A DNA stretch of 39,382 nucleotides from Prosthecobacter sp. (GCF_020439865.1 NZ_JAGRPF010000182.1:1-39382); one strand, 5' to 3'. Counted from the stretch's first letter, positions 16,699-24,787 are shown. The notes: generated by a model not told the origin, from the letters alone. Translations and numbers: made by a program.

Positions 16699-17214
16699 AT
16701 GAAAACGACTTCCTCAAAATGGAAGCTTTCGAGAGTCCTTCTTGCTGTGCTGTTGAGCTCTGCCGCGGGTTGGTGGTTTGGTGCCTATGAACATCTCGGC
16801 TCTGGCGAATCGAAAGAAGCAAGGATGTCTCTGGACGAGTTTCACAACTGGTGGCGGATCGAAGACTTGGGAGGGCAGATCGAGGCGTCGCGGAAGAGGG
16901 TCGGTGAGCTGGCGTGGAAGTTCGCAGCAGACGCCCCGGTTTATCCGCGTAGGGAGAAGGAGTTCGTGGAACGGAAGCCGCTAAATTTGACTATTCGCCA
17001 GCAGACCGCGAACCCTCTGGAGTTTGGCACGCCGGAGCCCATACGCCGCCCCATCTGGAACGGCCCGACCGACCCCGACAGTGTTTGGCATGACCAGCGT
17101 CGTCGGGCGAATCAGACGCTGGTTCGGCATGGGTTGCCTTCGTTGGAGGGAGGGACGACTTTTCAGGTCAGCCCCGCACCGCCCCATCGACCAAGGGTGA
17201 AATTCCAAAAATAA
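16699..17214 (+). CDS. Small membrane-anchored protein, WHDQR family, copy 2
   Basis: This 171-residue paralogue of the gene at 16223 is longer because of an inserted charged middle region (ESKEARMSLDEFHNWWRIED through the 130s) that may form a helix. The N-terminus MKTTSSKWKLSRVLLAVLL carries one hydrophobic segment; the C-terminus repeats the PTDPDSVWHDQRRRANQTL block and LPSLE, then adds a short Pro-rich tail. The function is unknown. The two copies probably arose by tandem duplication, with the REP-like palindrome lying between them. The ATG at 16699 was chosen because it aligns with its paralogue's start; an ATG 41 codons upstream would run through the palindrome. Confidence 0.65.
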   Translation: MKTTSSKWKLSRVLLAVLLSSAAGWWFGAYEHLGSGESKEARMSLDEFHNWWRIEDLGGQIEASRKRVGELAWKFAADAPVYPRREKEFVERKPLNLTIRQQTANPLEFGTPEPIRRPIWNGPTDPDSVWHDQRRRANQTLVRHGLPSLEGGTTFQVSPAPPHRPRVKFQK

Positions 17215-17265
17215 ACGGGAATTCATTTTTGCCGCAGCGGTGTCGTTAACCGGCCGGGCTTCTAT

Positions 17266-17288
17266 GAGGTGTAATTCAATTGCACCTC
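17266..17288. promoter_or_regulatory. 23-bp near-perfect palindrome ahead of the PqqD/UT operon
   Basis: GAGGTGTAATT (17266-17276) and AATTGCACCTC (17278-17288) are inverted repeats with one mismatch around a single central C, ending four bases before the ATG of the first gene. The symmetry suits a dimeric regulator's operator. Equally, the RNA could fold and cover the ribosome-binding region, since GAGGTG is the only purine-rich Shine-Dalgarno-like element there. An alternative TTG start at 17280 lies inside the right arm. Confidence 0.65.
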
Positions 17289-17291
17289 GCC

Positions 17292-17651
17292 ATGAAACTC
17301 GCCACACACCCCAGACTGCTTTGCCAGGACAGACTCAAGCACGATCTCACTCTTCCTGTGCCCCAGGTCGTTGCACCGGCACCTGTTGAAACCGCCCCGT
17401 CAGGCTTTGATTTTAACACCGTCAGCTGGCAGGCCGACGGCTTCGGCTTTGATGCCACGACCGGCGAATTCTTCACCGCTAGTCCCGTTGCGCTGGTCGT
17501 CATGCGGGCGCTGAGCGCAGGGCTTGAGCGCGAACAAATTCTCGACCGCCTCACCGCGGCGTTCGAGGTCGCCCGCAGCACGGCGGAACGCGACCTGGAA
17601 ACCTTCCTCGCTGAACTCGCCCACATCGGTCTCACCCCAACCGAGAACTGA
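17292..17651 (+). CDS. PqqD-like protein, first gene of the UT operon
   Basis: This 119-residue protein has a proline-rich N-terminus of about 45 residues followed by a PqqD-type domain: VSWQADGFGFDATTGEFFTA, then SPVALVVMRALSAGLEREQI and a C-terminal helix DLETFLAELAHIGLT. PqqD domains are small winged helix-turn-helix folds that bind precursor peptides or partner enzymes; in PQQ synthesis PqqD presents PqqA to a radical SAM enzyme. No pqqA, pqqE or other radical SAM gene is nearby, so PQQ synthesis is unlikely and this is a PqqD-like protein of another pathway. It precedes the ATP-grasp gene by 5 bp. A TTG four codons upstream is the alternative start. Confidence 0.8.
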   Translation: MKLATHPRLLCQDRLKHDLTLPVPQVVAPAPVETAPSGFDFNTVSWQADGFGFDATTGEFFTASPVALVVMRALSAGLEREQILDRLTAAFEVARSTAERDLETFLAELAHIGLTPTEN

Positions 17652-17656
17652 GCGCC

Positions 17657-18760
17657 ATGAACTCCTCCCCAGTCATCGCTGTCACCGGTCTTCATCGTGG
17701 AGAGAACCCCCAGCCCGGGTCGGCCGTCATTCGCAGCCTTCGCCGCGTGTATCCGGAACTTCGCATCGTCGGCCTCGTCTATGATTCTCTCGAAAGCGGT
17801 CTTTACAGCGAGGAGGATGCTCCTGATGCCGCCTTCACGCTTTCTTATCCGGGCGCCGGAGAGGAAGCCTTCTGGGCCCGCATCGATGCCATCCGCGAAA
17901 TTGAGCACTTTGACGTTTTGATTCCATGCCTCGATGCCGAAATGGCTCCGCTGGTCGAATCGCCCGAAAAACTGCGCGAACGCGGCATCGATGTCTGCCT
18001 GCCCTCCGCTTCGAGCTTTCAGGGCCGGGACAAATCGAAACTCGAGGAACTTTGCGCACGCACGCAGTGCCGCACGCCACAGACCATCGCCGTGAACGAT
18101 GTGAGCTCATTGCATCAGGCCGCGGCAAGCCTGGGTGGCAACGTGTTTGTCAAAGGCCGCTTCTACGAGGCCAAGCATGCCACAACGCCCGCCGCACGCG
18201 AAGCCGCCTTCTGGCACTTGATGGAGCAATGGGGCGCCCCGGTGCTTGTGCAGGAAAATGTCGAAGGGGAGGAGTACAACGTCATCGGACTCGGTGACGG
18301 CAGCGGACAAATCCTCGGTTCCTGTGCCATCCGCAAGATGCTGCGCACCACCAGCGGCAAAGGGTTCGGCGGAATGGTTGTGCGTGATTCGCGGCTTGAT
18401 GCGATTACGCAGTCACTCATCGCCGAATTGCGCTGGAACGGGCCGTTTGAACTCGAGTTCGTCAAGCCCGACGACAGGAACGAGGACTTCTGCCTCATCG
18501 AAATCAATCCGCGTTTCCCCGCCTGGTGTGATTTCCCCTCCACGCTGAATTGCAACCTGCCCGCCGCCGCGCTCGAACTCGCGCTTGGCTGGCACCCGCG
18601 TGAACCGCTGGGGCATCCGATGCCCGGCAAGTTCTTCATCCGCCATGCCATCGACATGACCGGCGACTTGCGCGACCTCGCCGCGCTCACCACCACCGGG
18701 CAGTTCTTCCGCCAGCCGCGCGAGTTCATTCCGCACGTCACCTCGGGCCGGACCTTTTGA
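17657..18760 (+). CDS. ATP-grasp ligase (CarB/PylC-like)
   Basis: This 367-residue protein has no signal peptide and is cytoplasmic. The N-terminal third is a Rossmann-like pre-ATP-grasp domain (PVIAVTGLHRG ... IPCLDAEMAPL). The ATP-grasp core shows FQGRDKSKLEELC, VFVKGRFYEAKHA (ATP-binding lysine), VLVQENVEGEEYNVIGLG, KGFGGMVVRD, and the metal and phosphate residues in FELEFVKP ... CLIEINPRFPAW (E and N of EINPR). The fold matches carbamoyl-phosphate-synthase-type ligases, which join a carboxylate to an amine through an acyl-phosphate. The substrates are not predictable. It sits between the PqqD-like gene and the decarboxylase, so it probably ligates an amino acid to a small acceptor or peptide in that pathway. 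Confidence 0.85.
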   Translation: MNSSPVIAVTGLHRGENPQPGSAVIRSLRRVYPELRIVGLVYDSLESGLYSEEDAPDAAFTLSYPGAGEEAFWARIDAIREIEHFDVLIPCLDAEMAPLVESPEKLRERGIDVCLPSASSFQGRDKSKLEELCARTQCRTPQTIAVNDVSSLHQAAASLGGNVFVKGRFYEAKHATTPAAREAAFWHLMEQWGAPVLVQENVEGEEYNVIGLGDGSGQILGSCAIRKMLRTTSGKGFGGMVVRDSRLDAITQSLIAELRWNGPFELEFVKPDDRNEDFCLIEINPRFPAWCDFPSTLNCNLPAAALELALGWHPREPLGHPMPGKFFIRHAIDMTGDLRDLAALTTTGQFFRQPREFIPHVTSGRTF

Positions 18761-18786
18761 TTCTCCACCTCTCACCGCATCCTCCC

Positions 18787-20229
18787 ATGCAAACGCTTCT
18801 TCCTTACTCCCCGCCGACGATCACCCGTCATCTCAGCGGCCAAAACAGCGCCGCGAACCGCAACCGTCATGCGCATGGCCTCAACAACAACGTCTGCGAG
18901 CGCATCGACGGCGTGCCCGTGGCCGATCTGGCCGCGCGTTTTGGCTCGCCGCTCTTTGTGTTCTCCGAGCGCACGCTGCGTGAGAAAATCCGCCGCGCGC
19001 GCGAAGCTTTCGAGAGCCGCTATCCGAACACGCGCTTCGCCTGGAGCTACAAGACCAACTACCTCAACGCCATCTGCCGCGTGTTTCACAGCGAGGGCAG
19101 CATCGCCGAGGTGGTGAGTGAGTTCGAGTATGAAAAAGCACGCCGCAACGGTATCGCCGGGCGTGACATCATTTTCAACGGTCCGCACAAGTCACGTGCC
19201 GGTCTCGAGCTCGCCGCCGGCGAAGGTGCGATGATCCAGGTAGACAACTGGGATGAACTACTACTGCTCGACACCATCGCGAAGGAACAGGGACGAAGCA
19301 TCGACATCGCCATCCGCTGCTGGCTCGACGCAGGCATTCAGCCGGTGTGGAGCAAATTTGGTTTCGGCGTCGAAACCGGCGAGGCCTGGCGCGCCATTCG
19401 TCGCATCGCCGAGAGCCGGGGCCGTCTTCGACTGCAGGGTTTGCACACGCACATCGGTACCTACATTCTCGAACCGAACGCTTACAAAACGGCCGCTGAA
19501 AAACTAGTCACGCTCATGGAGCGCTGCAGAGAGAGCTTCGGCTGGAGTCTGCGCTATCTGAATCTCGGCGGCGGCTTCCCATCGCTCAGCACGCTTCACT
19601 ACTCGTATCAGAGCGCCGAACAGATCGTTCCGCCCATCGAAAAATACGCCGAGGCGATCACCGGCGTGCTGAACTCTCTGCCACGCGACCGCCGGCCACG
19701 TCTCTATCTCGAAAGCGGCCGTGCGTTGGTCGATGAGGCCGGTTATCTCATCACAAGCGTTGTTGCCGTGAAGCAAACCACCGCATCGGGACCGATCACG
19801 CTCGCTGGAAAGGCCGCCAAGGCCCAGGCCTATGTGCATGAAACCAATGGCACCGCCTACATCGTCGATGCAGGGATCAACCTGCTCTACAGCGGCAACT
19901 GGTATCGCTTCAATGTGAAGCCCGCCAAGGTGCAGCGTGAGAGCCTTCCGCAGCCCGTCAAACTCTACGGCTGCCTCTGCATGAACATCGATGTCATTCG
20001 CGAGCAGGTCTCTCTGCCGGCGATGACCACGGGCGATCATCTCGTCATGCATCCTGTCGGTGCCTACAACATCACCCAGAGCATGCAGTTCATCACCTAT
20101 CGTCCGGCCGTGGTCATGATCGGCCTCGACGGCCGCGTCGATGTCATCCGCGAACGCGAAGACCTCGACTACGTCCAGCGCCTCGAGCGCATCCCCGATC
20201 ATCTGCTGACGGCAAACCGCCCGGAATGA
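18787..20229 (+). CDS. PLP-dependent decarboxylase, DAP/ornithine decarboxylase fold
   Basis: This 480-residue protein is a fold-type III PLP enzyme. K89 in FAWSYKTNYLNAICR is the expected PLP lysine. LNLGGGFPSL supplies the glycine-rich phosphate loop, LYLESGRALVDEAGYL corresponds to the usual EPGRxLV segment (Ser replacing Pro), and C398 in GCLCMNIDVI with GDHLVMHPVGAYN are the C-terminal substrate-side residues (Cys-x-x-x-Asp and Tyr). These features fit amino-acid decarboxylation rather than racemisation. The substrate could be DAP, lysine, ornithine or a pathway-specific compound; the first ~45 residues are an extra leader. It starts 26 bp after the ATP-grasp gene. The true lysA of this organism is probably elsewhere, but I cannot exclude that this is it. 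Confidence 0.85.
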   Translation: MQTLLPYSPPTITRHLSGQNSAANRNRHAHGLNNNVCERIDGVPVADLAARFGSPLFVFSERTLREKIRRAREAFESRYPNTRFAWSYKTNYLNAICRVFHSEGSIAEVVSEFEYEKARRNGIAGRDIIFNGPHKSRAGLELAAGEGAMIQVDNWDELLLLDTIAKEQGRSIDIAIRCWLDAGIQPVWSKFGFGVETGEAWRAIRRIAESRGRLRLQGLHTHIGTYILEPNAYKTAAEKLVTLMERCRESFGWSLRYLNLGGGFPSLSTLHYSYQSAEQIVPPIEKYAEAITGVLNSLPRDRRPRLYLESGRALVDEAGYLITSVVAVKQTTASGPITLAGKAAKAQAYVHETNGTAYIVDAGINLLYSGNWYRFNVKPAKVQRESLPQPVKLYGCLCMNIDVIREQVSLPAMTTGDHLVMHPVGAYNITQSMQFITYRPAVVMIGLDGRVDVIREREDLDYVQRLERIPDHLLTANRPE

Positions 20230-20260
20230 TCCGATTCAAATTCTTCACCACCCCAAAACC

Positions 20261-22552
20261 ATGAACCCGGAAGTCCCATCCCCCCTCCTAGAGATGGCCA
20301 TTCTAGAGCCCTCGTGTCCCGACTCTTCTCCCGTGTGGGAGAAGATCAGGGCGAGGGCGTCAGCGCTTTCAGATGCGGTCCGTCCCCATCTTCAAACCAT
20401 CATCGCACCGCTTCTCGAAGTGTCCCGTGCCGCCAGTTCCATCTTCCTCTGCGGAAGCTGGAAAACAGGCGTGCTTCTCTGCGCCACGCTGCTGTTTTCG
20501 CCGCGCTACTTCGTGTTCGCACTCATCGCCACGCTGCTCGGTGGTGCCATGGCCCGGGTTCTGAACCTTCCTGCGGCCATGCGAAAGGAAGGCACGCTGC
20601 TCTACAATGTCTTCCTCAGCGCTCTGGCGGTCGCCTGGATCACACGCAACACCACGCTGCCTCCGACGGCGATCTACGGCATGCTCGTCATTGCGACGGT
20701 TTACACGCTGCTGCTCTCCGCCGCGCTTTGGCACTGGTTCCCGCTGCATGCGGGACTGCCGCCGTTGAGCGTGGCCTTTGTCATCACTTTCGGCACGCTG
20801 CTGACCTTCTTTCCGCTCGCCGCCGCAGCTTCCGCCGCGCTGCCTTATGCGCTTCCTGCGGAGCCGGTTCTGCCCTTTGTAGTCGCTGCATTTCTTCGCA
20901 GCATGGGCACGATTCTCTTTCTGCCCAACGTGTGGGCCGGGATTGCCGTCACGTTTGCGATCCTCGTCTGGTCACGCGTTGCGATGATCAACGCCGTTGT
21001 GGGTTACGCGGGCGGTGTCGTCGTCGTGAAGCTGCTTGAAGCCTGCGGCATGCAATGGTTCGGCTGGTCTGCGGGTCACAACTACCTTCTCGCCGGCATG
21101 GCGCTCGGCGCCGTGTACTTCATTCCCTCCTGGAGCAGTCTCGCGCTCGCTTTCGTCGCCGGTGCGGTGGCTGCGCTGAATGTGGCGGCGGTGCAGCATT
21201 TTCTGCGCGGCTCGGGCTGGGAATATCTGCCGCTGCCATACCTGCTCACCATCTGGAGCATGCTCTGCTGCCTTCGTCTGCGGGACAAGTCAGGTTCATT
21301 GCTGCCCACCTTGGGAACATTTGAAAATCCGGAAGCCGCGGCCGTCGCCACCGCTCTGAGTCGCGAGCGTTTCCCGCATCAAAACGAAACGCATCTCCTG
21401 CCGCCCGCATCGCGCGAAATCACCGTCACGCAGGGCTTCGACGACAGGCTCAGCCATCGTGGCATTTGGAAACACGCGCTCGACTTTGAAATCCATGACG
21501 CCCACGACAGCGCCTGTCCTCCCGGATGCGACGACGACCTGAGCCACTACTACACGCAGGGTCTCGAAGTCCGCGCACCTGGCGCCGGCGAAATCATCCG
21601 CATCGTCGACGATGTGCCCGACAATGCCCCCGGCGGCTGCAACTTCGCCCGCAGCTGGGGCAATCATCTTTTCCTGCGTCTCGACTACGGCGGCGTCATC
21701 AAGCTCGCGCACTTCACGAAGAACGGCATCATCGTCAAAGCCGGCCAGTGCGTCGCGGCGGGAGATCTGCTCGGCTACTGCGGCAACTCGGGACGCAGCC
21801 CCGTGCCACATATTCATCTGCATCTTCAGACGGGCGCTGAGAGCGATGCGCCGACAGCTCCTTTCTGTCTCACCAATTTCTTCACGCGCACCGAGAGCGG
21901 TGTGCGCTGGAACTTTGCCGGCGTGCCCAAAGTTGGAGCCCGAATCGCATCCGCGACGGTCTCCACCACCGTGCTGGGCACGCTGGCTCATTTTGCACCG
22001 GGCATTGCGCGGTATCGCTCCAGTGAATCGGAGTACACCGAGCTCCGCACCACCCTGGATGAAGCTGGCCGGTATGTGTTTGCCGAAGGAAAGGACCGGC
22101 TCACCGCCGTCCTCGGACTTCACGCGTTGCAGATCACGCAGAGCAGCATCGGCGCCCGGTCGCAGCTCCTGCGTCTCCTTTCGTTCGCCATGCCCACCGT
22201 GCCCTTCGCTTATCAGAGCGGCATGAACTGGGAGGATTATGTTGCTTTGGATGCAAAGCGGCGCGGTCGGGCATTGGCGGACGCCCTCTCGCCTTATCTG
22301 GGGCATCGCACCCAGCGCGTGGTCATCCGCCATGCCCAGTATCCCACGATTCGCGGCCTCCATCTCATCGCCACCCTGCCAGAAGGATCCGCCGATCTTC
22401 CGCATCAGATCGAGTTCACGCTCGAGCCCGTGCGCGGTCTCACCAGCCTCACCGCCCACTTCAAAACACACCAGATCACCTTCACTCAAACCGGCTTCAC
22501 TCCCACGCTGCCCAATGGCGACGCGGACGAGGCCCTCTTCTCCCAGCCATGA
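20261..22552 (+). CDS. Urea-transporter (UT) domain fused to M23 metallopeptidase
   Basis: This 763-residue protein has two parts. Residues about 45-345 are polytopic and match the urea transporter family (PF03253) in both repeats: LLYNVFLSALAVAW and LSVAFVITFGTLLTFF in the first, HNYLLAGMALGAVYFIPSW and LPYLLTIWSMLCC in the second. Residues about 385-525 form an M23-type domain: SHRGIWKHALDF with D408 and an upstream histidine as zinc ligands, a LEVRAPGAGEI strand, GDLLGYCGNSGRS, and PHIHLHLQ (H517 and H519). Residues 530-763 are an unassigned C-terminal extension. UT proteins are channels for urea or similar small polar solutes; M23 enzymes cut peptidoglycan peptides. There are 31 bp to the upstream decarboxylase and a 4-bp overlap with the next gene. 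Confidence 0.85.
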   Translation: MNPEVPSPLLEMAILEPSCPDSSPVWEKIRARASALSDAVRPHLQTIIAPLLEVSRAASSIFLCGSWKTGVLLCATLLFSPRYFVFALIATLLGGAMARVLNLPAAMRKEGTLLYNVFLSALAVAWITRNTTLPPTAIYGMLVIATVYTLLLSAALWHWFPLHAGLPPLSVAFVITFGTLLTFFPLAAAASAALPYALPAEPVLPFVVAAFLRSMGTILFLPNVWAGIAVTFAILVWSRVAMINAVVGYAGGVVVVKLLEACGMQWFGWSAGHNYLLAGMALGAVYFIPSWSSLALAFVAGAVAALNVAAVQHFLRGSGWEYLPLPYLLTIWSMLCCLRLRDKSGSLLPTLGTFENPEAAAVATALSRERFPHQNETHLLPPASREITVTQGFDDRLSHRGIWKHALDFEIHDAHDSACPPGCDDDLSHYYTQGLEVRAPGAGEIIRIVDDVPDNAPGGCNFARSWGNHLFLRLDYGGVIKLAHFTKNGIIVKAGQCVAAGDLLGYCGNSGRSPVPHIHLHLQTGAESDAPTAPFCLTNFFTRTESGVRWNFAGVPKVGARIASATVSTTVLGTLAHFAPGIARYRSSESEYTELRTTLDEAGRYVFAEGKDRLTAVLGLHALQITQSSIGARSQLLRLLSFAMPTVPFAYQSGMNWEDYVALDAKRRGRALADALSPYLGHRTQRVVIRHAQYPTIRGLHLIATLPEGSADLPHQIEFTLEPVRGLTSLTAHFKTHQITFTQTGFTPTLPNGDADEALFSQP

Positions 22553-23220
22553 AAACACACCTGCTCCTCTTCACGTTCGTCTGTTTCACCACCGCACGCG
22601 CTGCGGACAATCTCACCGCCATCTCCGAAGCCTGGCAGCAGTCGCTGACCGCCGAGTCCAACAACGATTATGCAGGCGCTCTCGAAAGCATGATGACCTT
22701 CAAGAGCGCCGGAGGCGACACCTACCTGGCAACCGTGCGCGTGGGTTGGTTGTCGTATCTGAACCAGGACTATGACAAGGCGGTGCAGTTTTACTCCGCC
22801 GCCGCCCGGCAGGAGCCGCGTGCCATCACACCACATCTCGGTCTCACCTACACGTTTCTGGCGCAGCAAAAACCGAAGGAGGCGCTGATCGCCGCTCGGA
22901 ACGGGCTCAGCATCGATCAGTACAACTTCAGACTGCTGCTCATCGCGGGCGAGCTTCTCTTCAACGAGGGGGACTTCCGCAAAGCCGAAACCTACTTCGA
23001 CCGCGCACATCATCTGCAGCCTGAGGATCCCATCGCCATGAGCTGGCTCGGCTGGTCGCTGATCAGCCAGCGTCAGATCAAGCCCGCGGGCGCCTTGTTT
23101 GAAAGGCTCATGCAGATCAACCCTGACGGCTATTTTGTTCGCGATGGTTACGCCATCACTCACGAACCGCGTTCGGGCGGACCTGGCGGGCGGGGCGGGC
23201 CTCCCCCCGGCATTCGATAG
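22549..23220 (+). CDS. Exported TPR-repeat protein
   Basis: This 223-residue protein has a signal peptide, MKTHLLLFTFVCFTTARA. The mature part is made of tetratricopeptide helices: NNDYAGALESMMTFK, LNQDYDKAVQFYSAAARQEP, KPKEALIAARNGLSIDQ, GDFRKAETYFDRAHHLQP and RQIKPAGALFERLMQINPD. It ends in a Gly/Pro/Arg-rich tail (GGPGGRGGPPPGIR). TPR proteins are scaffolds for protein-protein contacts, and this one would sit in the periplasm. The start ATG overlaps the UT-M23 stop by 4 bp, implying tight coupling; the obvious partners are the neighbouring membrane proteins, one of which has its own TPR domain. Confidence 0.85.
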   Translation: MKTHLLLFTFVCFTTARAADNLTAISEAWQQSLTAESNNDYAGALESMMTFKSAGGDTYLATVRVGWLSYLNQDYDKAVQFYSAAARQEPRAITPHLGLTYTFLAQQKPKEALIAARNGLSIDQYNFRLLLIAGELLFNEGDFRKAETYFDRAHHLQPEDPIAMSWLGWSLISQRQIKPAGALFERLMQINPDGYFVRDGYAITHEPRSGGPGGRGGPPPGIR

Positions 23221-23305
23221 CCGGTGGCTGACGAGTCTCCATGATTGCCGCGCCCGCAGCCCTCTCTAAGGTGGATTTCGTGATTTCCGAATTGCTTCCC
23301 GCCGA

Positions 23306-24787
23306 ATGAAACGAGTCCTCGACCACACCCTGCGTGGTTACGGCCAGATGCTCGCGGCGAACAACCGCTTCACGGGCGTGTGTGTGCTCATCGGGCTCTT
23401 CATCCTCTCCGTTGAAGCCGCCCTCATGAGTCTCGGCGGTGCGCTCCTAGTCTCAGCGCTCGCCCTCAGGCGCGCGAAGAACGACGCGGTGCTTCAGACA
23501 GGTCTCGTCAGTGTGAACGGCGCGCTGCTCGGCGCATTGTGGCTGCTGTTCCCTCAGCTGCCGCTTTGGGCGCAGGCGGTGGCGACGGCGCTGGGATGTG
23601 CCGCTCTGGTGTTTTTCTTTGTTCCCGTCATTGAGCGCATGCATGAAAAAAAGTCACCCTATGTGCTCTTCAGCCTGCCTTATGCGGCAACGGCGTGGGC
23701 TGTGTTGACGGCGCTCATTTTCTTCGGCGTGCATGACGCCGAACTCACACGTGGCTGGCGCGCGCTTCTTGTCGCCGACTATGAGAAGGCCGAGAAGCAT
23801 TTCCTCAACACCGAGGTCAGGACGGACATGGCGGAGGCCTATCGCTGTGCCGGCCTCGGCTGGAGCTTGTACCGACGCGGAGATCAGACTGGCGCGCAAA
23901 CCGCCTTTGCTCGTGTGCTCACGTTGAAAATCGGTGTCGCCGACGCCTACGACGGCCTTGGTTGGAGTCGTTTCCGCCAGTCCCGCTTCGACGATGCCAC
24001 GCTGGCCTTTCGTCGGGCTGTGGCGCTGGATTCGTTCTTTGCCGATTCGTGGGACGGGCTCGGCTGGTGCGCCATGCAGGCCGGCAAACCCGAGGAGGCG
24101 CGCCGCCACTTCACCACCGCCGTGTTGTGCGCGCCGTTTTTTGCCGACGCCTTTTCCGGACTCGGCACGACGCTGCCTGAAGGCCCGTTGCAGAGCCGTT
24201 GTTTTGCGTGGAGCCGGTTTCTTGAGGGCAACCTGGGGCTGACCGCGCAGTTCACTTCATCCCGGGTTTTGCTTTGCTGGATCTGGTTTTTCATCGGCAT
24301 CCTCTGGCACTCGCGCACCAGCGCGCTGGTGGCTCTTGTTGCAGTCGGTCTGTGCTTCTTAGGCTCCTTGTGGCTGCCTGCCTTTGGCGATCCCGCTTTC
24401 GCGCTGAACATCGTTGTGCTGACTCTTGCGCTCGGTGGTCATTACCTGCGTCTCAATCTGAAGAGCGCGGTGTGGATGATGCTGGTCGCAGTGGTGTTCG
24501 CCTTCCTGTGGGAGCCGCTCACCGAAGGGCTGTTACGTCTCGCGCTGTTGCCGCTCAGCCTTCCTTTCAATGCCGGACTACTCGGCAGCGTCGCTTTCTT
24601 TGGCTGGCTGCACCGTCGGGGGTTCCGTGATGAGCGCATTCCCACCGACTGGGCCGCGTCCACTCCGGCCGAAGTGCGTGAGTTCGTCGCCCGCCGCGAC
24701 AAACCGAAGCGGGCGGATTCCACGCCGCCGCAGACGACGTCACTTCAGCTTCCGGCCGAAGTGGATCTCAAAATAGACGCCGAGTGA
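23306..24787 (+). CDS. UT-like membrane protein with a TPR domain between its two repeats
   Basis: This protein has 493 residues. Residues 9-135 read as one UT repeat: LRGYGQMLAANNRFTG, TGLVSVNGALLGALW and SPYVLFSLPYAATAW match the first half of a urea transporter. Residues about 150-290 are TPR repeats (ADYEKAEKHFLNTEV, RGDQTGAQTAFARVLTL, RFDDATLAFRRAVALDS, KPEEARRHFTTAVLCAP). Residues 320-435 are hydrophobic again and end NIVVLTLALGGHYLRL ... PLSLPFNAGLLGSVAFFG, which resembles the second repeat. The TPR therefore appears inserted where the two halves of a UT normally meet. It is 85 bp after the exported TPR gene. The second-half assignment is weaker than the first. The 3' end overlaps the convergent gene by 48 bp. 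Confidence 0.78.
   Translation: MKRVLDHTLRGYGQMLAANNRFTGVCVLIGLFILSVEAALMSLGGALLVSALALRRAKNDAVLQTGLVSVNGALLGALWLLFPQLPLWAQAVATALGCAALVFFFVPVIERMHEKKSPYVLFSLPYAATAWAVLTALIFFGVHDAELTRGWRALLVADYEKAEKHFLNTEVRTDMAEAYRCAGLGWSLYRRGDQTGAQTAFARVLTLKIGVADAYDGLGWSRFRQSRFDDATLAFRRAVALDSFFADSWDGLGWCAMQAGKPEEARRHFTTAVLCAPFFADAFSGLGTTLPEGPLQSRCFAWSRFLEGNLGLTAQFTSSRVLLCWIWFFIGILWHSRTSALVALVAVGLCFLGSLWLPAFGDPAFALNIVVLTLALGGHYLRLNLKSAVWMMLVAVVFAFLWEPLTEGLLRLALLPLSLPFNAGLLGSVAFFGWLHRRGFRDERIPTDWAASTPAEVREFVARRDKPKRADSTPPQTTSLQLPAEVDLKIDAE

Noticed and set aside
17292..17651. PQQ biosynthesis, on the basis of the PqqD-like gene and a PQQ-type propeller at 25.7 kb.
   Set aside because: No pqqA, B, C or E gene is present, and the propeller lacks evident PQQ-binding residues and belongs to a different transcription unit.
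21296..22558. A 420-codon open frame on the - strand within the UT-M23 gene.
   Set aside because: Antisense to a protein with two recognised domains; no coherent fold or start region.
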